In this document: one piece after another, positions 17,127-23,721 of the stretch
How the letters are laid out: each line of letters starts with the position of its first letter
Position numbering within the stretch: the first letter of the stretch is position 1
Assembly (NCBI RefSeq): GCF_002943525.1
Contig: NZ_CP025394.1
Location: 1,116,001-1,180,000, forward strand
DNA length: 64,000 nt
Direction: 5' to 3'
DNA from: Kitasatospora sp. MMS16-BH015
Lineage (GTDB): Bacteria; Actinomycetota; Actinomycetes; Streptomycetales; Streptomycetaceae
The notes under the pieces: generated by a model
Databases searched by the model: none
Told to the model about the DNA's origin: nothing
Seen by the model: the letters and a program-made list of their open reading frames with translations, nothing else
Translations under genes and position numbers: made by a program

Positions 17127-18406
17127 ACCGCGCGAGAACACTCAGCACCGCCGCCACCGCCGCCGCCCTCGCCCTGGCCGCCCTCACCGCACCCCAGGCC
17201 ACGGCCGCCCCCGCCGGGCACCGGCACTCCGGCACGCTCGTCATCGTCGGCGGCGGCCTCAAGGACACCAACGCCGAGATCTACCACGAGATCATCACCA
17301 AGGCCGGCGGCGCCGGACACGCCCGCATCGGCGTCCTGACCGCCGCCTCCGTCACCCCCGAGCACGACCCGAACGCCTCCGACCCCGCGACCTGCAGCAA
17401 CTCCGTCTGCAACGGCACCTACTACGCGGACCTGTTCCGCCACTACGGCGCCGCCGACGCGCAGTGGATCCCCGTCGACCTCGACCACATCGCCGCCGCC
17501 GACGACGACACCGTCCTCGCCCAGGTCGAGTCCATGACCGGCTTCTTCTTCGGCGGCGGCGACCAGTACCGCTACATCACCACCCTCCTGCACGGCGAGG
17601 CCCACACCGACTCCAAGGTCCTGGCCGCCATCCGTGCCAAGCTCGCCGCGGGCGCCGTGGTCTCCGGCTCCAGCGCCGGCGCCGAGATCGCGTCGGGCCC
17701 CGACATGGTCACCGGCGGCGACAGCTACCCCGCCCTGCGCGAGGGCAGCTCCCCCGGCTACTTCCAGGACCCGACCCGACTCGGCTACCTGCCCGCCGGC
17801 GGCTTCGGCTTCTTCGACGCCGGTCTCATCGACACCCACACCGGCACCTACGGCCGCGAAGGCCGCGCCATCCGCCTGGCCGCCGACACCGGCCACCCCC
17901 GCGTCTTCGCCCTCGACGAGGACACCGCCCTCGAGGTCGAGGACAACGGCACCCCGCACGAGACGCTGCGCGTCCTGGGCACCCACGGGGTCTCCGTGTT
18001 CGACCTGCGCCACGCCCGCACCCGCACCACCCCGGCAGGCTGGGCCGTCGACGGCGTCGACTACAGCTACCTCACCGACCAGGACCGCTACGACCCGCGC
18101 AGCTGGCGCACCACCCCCGCCGCCGCCAAGCAGCCGCTCCACCCCGTCGGCACCACCCCGGTCCCGGCCGAGCCGGACGTCTTCTACTCCGCCGCCGATC
18201 CCGCCGGACACCCCTACGCCTTCTCCGGCACCGCCCGCGCCCTCGCCGCCACCACCGGGGCGAGCGCCACCGCCACCACCTACGAGAGCGCGCCCACCTA
18301 CGCCGTCGACTTCACCAAGACACCGCACCTGCGCGCCTTCACCGCCGACGGCACCACCACGGCGTCCTTCACCCACCTCACCCTCGCCCTCCACCCCGAG
18401 CCGTAG
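17123..18406 (+). CDS. Secreted cyanophycinase-like S51 serine peptidase
   Basis: An exported 427-residue enzyme of peptidase family S51. A Sec signal occupies residues 1-29 (cleavage after ATAAPA). The catalytic domain shows GGGLKD, FFGGGDQ with Gln148, the nucleophile elbow SGSSAGA with Ser184, a DTH-x6-GREGR segment, and FALDEDTALEV. All parallel cyanophycinase, which cuts the poly-aspartate backbone polymer into beta-Asp-Arg dipeptides. The GTG start follows ACGGAGG and overlaps the M20 stop by 4 bases. The C-terminal ~120 residues form an added domain I do not recognise. Export plus an importer in one operon implies an extracellular polymer substrate; which polymer is inference. Confidence 0.82.
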   Translation: MNRARTLSTAATAAALALAALTAPQATAAPAGHRHSGTLVIVGGGLKDTNAEIYHEIITKAGGAGHARIGVLTAASVTPEHDPNASDPATCSNSVCNGTYYADLFRHYGAADAQWIPVDLDHIAAADDDTVLAQVESMTGFFFGGGDQYRYITTLLHGEAHTDSKVLAAIRAKLAAGAVVSGSSAGAEIASGPDMVTGGDSYPALREGSSPGYFQDPTRLGYLPAGGFGFFDAGLIDTHTGTYGREGRAIRLAADTGHPRVFALDEDTALEVEDNGTPHETLRVLGTHGVSVFDLRHARTRTTPAGWAVDGVDYSYLTDQDRYDPRSWRTTPAAAKQPLHPVGTTPVPAEPDVFYSAADPAGHPYAFSGTARALAATTGASATATTYESAPTYAVDFTKTPHLRAFTADGTTTASFTHLTLALHPEP

Positions 18407-18497
18407 TCCCTCCTCCGGCCCGCGACCACGATCCGGACCACCCGGTGACAGCGGGCTAAGCTGCCCCGAGCGCCGCCCACACGACAGGAGCCCGCAC

Positions 18498-19370
18498 ATG
18501 ACCAGCGGCCCGCTGGCCGAAGAGATCCGCCGACGGCTCGGCGACTGCAGCCCAGCCGAGCGCAAGGTCGGACGCGTCCTTCTGGCCGGCTGGCCCGCCG
18601 CGGGTTTCGAGACGGTCGCCGTCCTCGCCGAACGGGCGGGCGTCAGCGCCCCCACCGTCCTGCGCTTCGTCAACCGCCTCGACTTCCGCGGCTTCCCCGA
18701 CTTCCAGGCCGCGCTGCGCGTCGAACTCGAGCAGCGCGACGCCTCACCCGTCACCCTCTACCGGGCCTCCGAGCCGCTGACCGCGGACTCGGAGCCCGCG
18801 GACGCACCCGCTCTCGCCCAGCAGGCGGCCGCGATCTTCGCCCCCGCGGTCACCCGGACCCTCCTGGAGATCCCGCCCCACGACCTGCAGCGCGCCGTGC
18901 AGCTCCTCGCGGATCCCAAACGCCGCATCGTCCTCACCGGCGGCCGGTTCACCCAGCTCCTGGCCCGCTACCTGGCCCTGCACCTCTCCCAGATGCGCGC
19001 CAAGGTCTCCGTCCTGCCCGACCACCCCGTCGAACGCTCCGCCGCCCTGGCGGACACGACGGCCCGCGACGTCTACGTCATCTTCGACTACCGCCGCTAC
19101 GAGCCCGACAAACCCGTCATCGCCCAGCACGTGCGCGAGCGAGGCGGCCGCGTCATCCTCTTCACCGACGTGTGGCTCAGCCCCGCCGCCCCCCACGCCG
19201 AAGTCGTCCTCCCCAGCCAGGTCGCCACTCCCTCCGCCTACGACAGCCTCGTCCCCACCCTCGCCGTCACCGAGACCCTCATCGCCGCGATCCTGCGCAC
19301 CCTGGGCGACCAGGCCAGGACCCACATGCAGCACGTCGAGCACACCGCCCGGATCGCCGGCCTCTACTGA
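18498..19370 (+). CDS. RpiR-family transcriptional regulator with SIS domain
   Basis: A 290-residue regulator. Residues about 5-85 are the RpiR HTH_6 domain (CSPAERKVGRVLL, then VLAERAGVSAPTVLRFVNRLDFRGFPDFQ). Residues about 120-280 are a SIS fold of the type that binds phosphosugars or related ligands (IVLTGGRFTQLLARYLALHLSQMR). It has an ACAGGAG ribosome site and lies 91 bp after the secreted S51 gene on the same strand. It is the likely local regulator of the importer-peptidase operon. RpiR proteins in amino-acid or amino-sugar scavenging loci are common. It overlaps the convergent 70-residue gene by a few bases. Confidence 0.88.
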   Translation: MTSGPLAEEIRRRLGDCSPAERKVGRVLLAGWPAAGFETVAVLAERAGVSAPTVLRFVNRLDFRGFPDFQAALRVELEQRDASPVTLYRASEPLTADSEPADAPALAQQAAAIFAPAVTRTLLEIPPHDLQRAVQLLADPKRRIVLTGGRFTQLLARYLALHLSQMRAKVSVLPDHPVERSAALADTTARDVYVIFDYRRYEPDKPVIAQHVRERGGRVILFTDVWLSPAAPHAEVVLPSQVATPSAYDSLVPTLAVTETLIAAILRTLGDQARTHMQHVEHTARIAGLY

Positions 19371-19576
19371 CAGGACGGCCGAGCCGCCGCCGCGCCCGCC
19401 GCAGGCGTTCCCGGAGCCATCGCGGCGGTGAGCCGGTCGAGCATGTCGTCGTCGGCGACGCTCTCCAGGATCGTCAGCAGCACCTCGAGCACAGGCCCGT
19501 CGCCTGCCGCCACGGCCCGGCAGATCAGATCCACCAGATCCGGTGAGCCCCGCGGGCCGGAACGGACGGCGCTCAT
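19364..19576 (-). CDS. Small conserved-context protein of unknown function
   Basis: A 70-residue, mostly helical and acidic protein (SPDLVDLICRAVAAGDGPVLEVLLTILESVADDDMLDRL) with an Ala/Pro-rich tail ending in Cys-Gln. Its ATG overlaps the TGA of the short-chain dehydrogenase gene, so it is the last gene of that operon. It ends 4 bases inside the convergent RpiR gene. I do not recognise a family. Operon position and tight overlap are the support for its being real. Confidence 0.55.
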   Translation of the reverse strand: MSAVRSGPRGSPDLVDLICRAVAAGDGPVLEVLLTILESVADDDMLDRLTAAMAPGTPAAGAAAARPSCQ

Positions 19577-20301
19577 CGGTCCGCTCCCCCGCGGGTGGCA
19601 CGCTCGCTCACCGGAGCGCCGTGGACGCCGCCGGGGCGGATGACGGCGGCGCCCTGGCGCAGGCCGTCGAGGACGGCCAGGACCCAGGTCTCCAGGTCCG
19701 CGCCGGGCGGCAGGGGTGGTGGCTCCCCGACGAGGGCACGTCGGGAGAAGCCGGTCTCCAGGTGCGGCAGCCGCGCGTCCAGCACGGTGAGACCGGTTCG
19801 GCGGTGCTCGGCGCGTACCGATTCGAGCCAGGCGGCCAGGGCGGCCTTGGCCGCCCGGTAGGCCGTGGTGCCGGCCACCGGCCGCTCCACGACGACACCC
19901 GTCAGTGCCCCGATCGCGCCGGGCGCCGCGACGACGCCCAACGCCCCTTCGAGGACGGCCATCGGAGCCGACGCGTTCACCGCCATCAGATGCTCCTGGA
20001 CCGGCAGGGGCACCTGCCCGGCACGGCCGAAAGCGGCCACCCCGAAGGCCACCAGGACCGCGTCGAGGCCACCCATCGCCCGAGCGGCGCCGGCGGCGAG
20101 CTCACCGCACCGCTCCAGGTCGTAGGCGTCGAACGCCTCCTGGCCCGCAGCGCCCACCCGGCGTGCCACCGCGTCCAGGCGGACGGGGTCGCGCCCCGCC
20201 ACCACCACCGCGGCCCCGCGCTCGGCTGCGGCGGCCGCCACCGCGCCGCCGATCACGCCGGTGGCCCCCGCCACCATAAGTCGCCAGCCGTCGTACTCCA
20301 C
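19573..20301 (-). CDS. Short-chain dehydrogenase/reductase
   Basis: A 242-residue Rossmann-fold oxidoreductase. The cofactor loop is GATGVIGGA near residue 12, and an AGRD at the end of the second strand suits NADP(H). The active-site Tyr-x3-Lys appears as AYRAAKAALAAW. The usual catalytic Ser position lies in GALTGVVVERP and is not a clear Ser. The GTG start (20301) has GGGAGG about 6 bases upstream; a longer frame upstream lacks a site. It is co-transcribed with the SRPBCC and DUF2071 genes. The operon carries a light-cassette-type repeat upstream. Substrate unknown. Confidence 0.85.
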   Translation of the reverse strand: MEYDGWRLMVAGATGVIGGAVAAAAAERGAAVVVAGRDPVRLDAVARRVGAAGQEAFDAYDLERCGELAAGAARAMGGLDAVLVAFGVAAFGRAGQVPLPVQEHLMAVNASAPMAVLEGALGVVAAPGAIGALTGVVVERPVAGTTAYRAAKAALAAWLESVRAEHRRTGLTVLDARLPHLETGFSRRALVGEPPPLPPGADLETWVLAVLDGLRQGAAVIRPGGVHGAPVSERATRGGADR

Positions 20302-20360
20302 AGCACCTCCCGTATGAAGAAGCGGACGCACCGCCGAGCCGCGGGCATCGCCAGGGCGGT

Positions 20361-20792
20361 TCACCCTTGTGCCAGCACCCGGGGCAGCCGCTCGGCGACC
20401 GCGTCCGCGAGACGCTCGAACTCGGCCCGCAGGAACGGCGCGGCAAGGCGCGCCAAGCCGTGGAACCGCAAGGAGGCGCGGTAGACCACCCTTGTGCCGC
20501 CCTCGAAGGCACGGACCCCGATGTCGTCGGTGGCCGTGACGGTGCGGTTCTGTCCGACGAACACCAGCCCGTCGGGCCGGTACTCCTCCAGCCGGTAGTC
20601 CAGATCGGTCAGCCGCCCCCGGAACCGCGAGGTGTTGCGCCATCGCGCTCCCGCCAGCACCGGACCGTGGTCCAGCCGTACACAGGACTCGGTGCCCGGA
20701 TCCCATTCCACCGTGTTCCCGAAGTCCGCCAGGTACCTCAGCACCTCGTCGGCGGAGCGCCGGAGCACCATGCTTCGTTCCACACTGACCAT
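20361..20792 (-). CDS. SRPBCC (polyketide cyclase/START-like) protein
   Basis: A 143-residue single-domain protein of the SRPBCC fold. It starts with the typical VERSMVLRRSADEVLRYLADF helix and continues with strands that line a hydrophobic ligand pocket. The C-terminal long helix is visible as APFLRAEFERLADAVAERL. The start at 20792 follows a purine-rich AAAGGGGG tract. The gene lies between DUF2071 and the dehydrogenase, all on the minus strand with gaps of 38 and 59 bp. Such proteins bind lipids or isoprenoids. Ligand unknown. Confidence 0.85.
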   Translation of the reverse strand: MVSVERSMVLRRSADEVLRYLADFGNTVEWDPGTESCVRLDHGPVLAGARWRNTSRFRGRLTDLDYRLEEYRPDGLVFVGQNRTVTATDDIGVRAFEGGTRVVYRASLRFHGLARLAAPFLRAEFERLADAVAERLPRVLAQG

Positions 20793-20830
20793 CGGAGCCC
20801 CCTTTCCGTCGTGGCCCGCGGCGCGGGCCG

Positions 20831-21622
20831 TCACGTCTTGTTCGGAGCGCACGCGTCCATGGATGGCAGACCGGGCGGTCGGGGCCGGGGGCCGGTGGCG
20901 GGTGCCCAGGCGCCGAACCGCACGGGTACGCCGGGTGAGTAGAGCACGCTCACCGGAGGGCCCTCGATGTCCACTCCGGCCGCGGCGGTCAGGTTCTGCG
21001 AGAGGTCGGTGACCTGGGCCTCGTGCAGCGGCCATCGGGGATGGTAGGCCGGCAGGAAAACGGTGTGTCCCCGGATCCGGGTGTGCAGACCCCAGCGGGC
21101 GGTCAGGAAGTGCGCGAGCGGTCCGGGGCGTTCCAGCGGCGGGCCGGTGTGCGCGGTGAGCACACAGGTCGCATCGGCCGGGCCGGGACGGCGGGCTCGG
21201 GTGGCCAGGCAGTAGGACCCCTGGCCGGCCGTGAGGCGGGTCTCGGACCAGCGGTAGGGCAAGGCGAACACGGCCCGGGCGGTGAGGACGGCGGCCAGCC
21301 GGGGGCAGTCGAGGGACCGGAAGACGACACCGCGACGCCCCTGTCCGTCGACCGAGTACAGCCGCACGTTGACCTCGGGGAAGCTGCCCAGGTAGGGGAT
21401 GCCGGCGCAGCTGCCGGGGCCGAGGCCTTCCATGCTGAAGGCCACGAGTCCGACCCAGCTGGTCGCGTTCCAGACGTCCGGTACGACTCCGGGCGGCATC
21501 AGCGGCGTGACGGCGCCGGGGCTGACGGGCCAGTGCAGGAAGAGCACGTCCCGCCAGTACTGTGACAGCAGCGGCTTGCCGACCGGTCGAGCCGGGTCCG
21601 CTGTCACCGGTTCGATGATCAT
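20831..21622 (-). CDS. DUF2071 (YqjF-type) protein
   Basis: A 263-residue protein of the DUF2071/YqjF family. Family signatures include the N-terminal WRDVLFLHWPVSP and LMPPGVVPDVWNATSWVGLVAFSM, then EVNVRLYSVDGQGRRGVVFRSLDC and the C-terminal VSVLYSPGVPVRFGAW. The ATG at 21622 has an AGAAGGAAG ribosome site. It heads an operon with the SRPBCC, dehydrogenase and small 70-residue genes. About 60 bp upstream lies a 22-bp tandem-repeat element like those of the LitR cassette, suggesting light induction. Biochemical function unknown. Confidence 0.85.
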   Translation of the reverse strand: MIIEPVTADPARPVGKPLLSQYWRDVLFLHWPVSPGAVTPLMPPGVVPDVWNATSWVGLVAFSMEGLGPGSCAGIPYLGSFPEVNVRLYSVDGQGRRGVVFRSLDCPRLAAVLTARAVFALPYRWSETRLTAGQGSYCLATRARRPGPADATCVLTAHTGPPLERPGPLAHFLTARWGLHTRIRGHTVFLPAYHPRWPLHEAQVTDLSQNLTAAAGVDIEGPPVSVLYSPGVPVRFGAWAPATGPRPRPPGLPSMDACAPNKT

Positions 21623-21680
21623 CGGTCTTCCTTCTGCCTCGTGGCCTTCCACCTTCGGGCCCTCGCCGGGGCTGCGGCAG

Positions 21681-21702
21681 TCGCAGCGTTGGTGCATCAT
21701 CC
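21681..21702 (-). promoter_or_regulatory. Tandem 11-bp repeat element upstream of the DUF2071 operon
   Basis: The minus strand reads GGATGATGCAC followed directly by CAACGCTGCGA and then CTGCC. The second half and the following ACTG match the elements at 4761-4782 and 22086-22107. It lies 58 bp upstream of the DUF2071 start. Confidence 0.6.
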
Positions 21703-21719
21703 GGCCCGTCAGTGCGGCC

Positions 21720-22022
21720 TCAGGTCATCCGCATCCGGGCCAGGTGCCGGAAGACGAGCCCGCACAGCAGCGCCGAAGCGCCCGCGCCGGCGGCCGCGAG
21801 GGGCGCGGCGGCGGGGTACGCGCCCGCGCACAGGGCTCCGGCCGCGGTCAGGGTGGCCAGGGCGGCGACCAGGGCCGCGAGGACCCGGGGCCGGTGCCAC
21901 AGCCGCGTCCACGGCGACGGGCGTGCTGCGAGGAGGCGCTCCAGTCCCGCGTCGTCCTGCCTCAGCTGGGCTTCGATGGCGTCGAGGGCCCGCTGTTCGC
22001 GGGCGGTCAGGGATGTCGTCAC
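21720..22022 (-). CDS. DUF3040 membrane protein
   Basis: A 100-residue protein of the DUF3040 family. An N-terminal amphipathic helix (LTAREQRALDAIEAQL, residues 5-20) is followed by two transmembrane helices (about 47-66 and 70-90) and a short basic tail. The GTG start at 22022 follows GAGAGG with 10 bases spacing. A longer in-frame extension upstream has no ribosome site and overlaps the repeat element. A 22-bp tandem-repeat element lies 63 bp upstream, linking it to the light regulon. Function unknown. Confidence 0.8.
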   Translation of the reverse strand: MTTSLTAREQRALDAIEAQLRQDDAGLERLLAARPSPWTRLWHRPRVLAALVAALATLTAAGALCAGAYPAAAPLAAAGAGASALLCGLVFRHLARMRMT

Positions 22023-22085
22023 GGTGCTGCCGCCTCTCGCTCGCCGGATGCTCCACAGCCTCCTCCCGCCGCGGCGCGAGGCCAG

Positions 22086-22107
22086 TCGCATCGTTTGCGC
22101 ACCCACT
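22086..22107 (-). promoter_or_regulatory. Tandem 11-bp repeat element upstream of the DUF3040 gene
   Basis: The minus strand reads AGTGGGTGCGC followed directly by AAACGATGCGA and then CTGG. It lies between the stop of the glycosyltransferase gene and the DUF3040 start. The AAACG-N-TGCGACTG core is shared with the light-cassette elements. Confidence 0.6.
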
Positions 22108-22132
22108 CGCCCGCCCCGCCGGGCGAGGGCTG

Positions 22133-23482
22133 TCAGGAGCGCGCCGGCATCGACTGCAGGAGCGCGGCGGCGGCCCAGGCCGGGCCGTGCGGGCGCTCCC
22201 GGGCGCTGAGGGCCGGGAGGCCGTGGGCCGCCCCGGCCAGGAGGGCGGCGACGGCGCGCCCGGCGGCGTCGGGGGTGAGGGTGTTGGGGTCCAGGCAGCG
22301 GCCGGCCCCGGCGCGTTCGGCGTCGTGAGCGATGGCGAACTGGTCGCTGGAGAACGGCAGGACCAGCGCGGGCACACCGGCGTGCAGGCATTCGGTGAAG
22401 GAGTTGTTGCCGCCGTGGTGGACCATCGCCCCGGCGTGCCGCAGGAGCTCCTGCTGCGGGATCACCGGGGCCACGTGCAGCCGCGCCGGGTCGGCGTCAC
22501 GCAGCAGGGGGTTCGCCGTGACGGCGGCGACGCGCTCGCCGGCGGCCACCACCACCGAGGCCGGGGTGTGCCGGAGGATCCCGGCTGCGGCGGTGGCCAG
22601 CACGTCGTCGCGGGCGGAGAGGAACGTGCCCAGGGCGACCGGCACCAGCGGGCGGTTGCCGCTCGTCAGGCGGTCGAGGACGGCCTGCCAGTGCCCGTCC
22701 AGCGGTGCGGGGCCGGTGTCGGGCAGCAGGTGCCCGGCGTGGACGGCCCGTGGGCCGGCCGGAGCGGGCGGCAGCCAGGGCAGGCGGGGGTAGTTGAAGA
22801 CGACGGTGTGCGGGGAGCACAGGGCGAAGGCCCGCTCGGGCAGCGGCCGGCCGGGGGCGTGGCGCCGGGTGAACGCCCGGAACTCGGCGGTGAACGCCGC
22901 GTCGTTGGCCGCCGCCGCGCCGCGCAGCCGCTCCAGGTCCTCCGCCGAGGGGCGCAGGGCGTCCGGCCAGGCGTAGGGGAAGCCGAAGTAGGCGTCTGCC
23001 GAGGCCGGGAGGTAGCTGGGATGGCCGGGGCAGAAGGTGGCGTAGGGCAGGGCGAGGCCGTGCAGGGCGAGGGTCGCGGAGTAGGAGAGCTGGTCGACGA
23101 GGTACCAGTCGGGGCGCAGCCGCCGGTCGAGGTCGGCGAGGTCGTGCAGGACGCGCTCGGGATCGGCCAGCATGTCGTCGGCGCGGTGGCGGGCCTGGGT
23201 GAGGAGGGTCTCGGTCGGGCCGTGGCGCGTGGCGTCGAGAAACTCGCGCAGCCGCTCGGTGCCGGCCCGGTCCTGCCGGGTCGCCTCGGCCGTGCCGTGG
23301 TTGGCGTTGCGCGTGACGGCCAGTTCGGTGAAGCCGAGACCGTGGTGGGCCGCGAGATCGGCGAAGGCGGCGGTGCAGGCGAAGTCGACGCGGGCGCCGT
23401 GGCGGCTCAGCGCGGAGCCGAGGGTGGCCAGCGGTCGGGCGTGGGAGTGGAAGGGCGGGCTGATCACGACCACACGGGCCAT
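22133..23482 (-). CDS. Family 1 (macrolide-type) glycosyltransferase
   Basis: A 449-residue GT-B glycosyltransferase of the UGT/macrolide glycosyltransferase class. The N-terminal acceptor domain begins VVISPPFHSHARPLATLGSAL. The C-terminal nucleotide-sugar domain shows VIPQQELLRHAGAMVHHGGNNSFTECLHAGVPALVLPFSSDQF, where HGGNNS-x2-E is the diphosphate-binding motif and D-Q contacts the sugar. The ATG has a GGAGG site. It is divergent from another glycosyltransferase; no biosynthetic cluster is nearby, so a detoxifying or self-protective role is possible. Acceptor unknown. Confidence 0.9.
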   Translation of the reverse strand: MARVVVISPPFHSHARPLATLGSALSRHGARVDFACTAAFADLAAHHGLGFTELAVTRNANHGTAEATRQDRAGTERLREFLDATRHGPTETLLTQARHRADDMLADPERVLHDLADLDRRLRPDWYLVDQLSYSATLALHGLALPYATFCPGHPSYLPASADAYFGFPYAWPDALRPSAEDLERLRGAAAANDAAFTAEFRAFTRRHAPGRPLPERAFALCSPHTVVFNYPRLPWLPPAPAGPRAVHAGHLLPDTGPAPLDGHWQAVLDRLTSGNRPLVPVALGTFLSARDDVLATAAAGILRHTPASVVVAAGERVAAVTANPLLRDADPARLHVAPVIPQQELLRHAGAMVHHGGNNSFTECLHAGVPALVLPFSSDQFAIAHDAERAGAGRCLDPNTLTPDAAGRAVAALLAGAAHGLPALSARERPHGPAWAAAALLQSMPARS

Positions 23483-23565
23483 GCTGACCTCCGTCGGGGG
23501 CGAGGCTGTGCCTGGGGCCTTCGATCATGCCAGGCGCCCCGACCGGCGCCGGGGCGGATCCACGC

Positions 23566-23601
23566 CCTTGCAGGCGGCCTTGCGGACGGCCTTGCGATGC
23601 G
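23566..23601. repeat. Three 12-bp tandem repeats in a divergent promoter region
   Basis: CCTTGCAGGCGG, CCTTGCGGACGG and CCTTGCGATGCG follow one another directly between the two glycosyltransferase genes. Copies differ at 2-4 positions. They may be a regulator site or a chance slippage product. Confidence 0.55.
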
Positions 23602-23721
23602 CGGCGACGCCGGGCCGGACGGACACCGCGGCACGGCCGCCGGCCGCCGGCCGCTCCAATCCGTTCCGCACCTCCCCTCCGAAGATGCCGGCGACCGAAC
23701 GGCTGCACGGGAGGACACGCG

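Noticed and set aside
23483..23721. Possible sixth copy of the light-type 22-bp element between the glycosyltransferases
   Set aside because: Only a GCGATGCG fragment matches. The 11-bp tandem architecture and the TGCGAC core are absent, and the local repeat has a 12-bp period.
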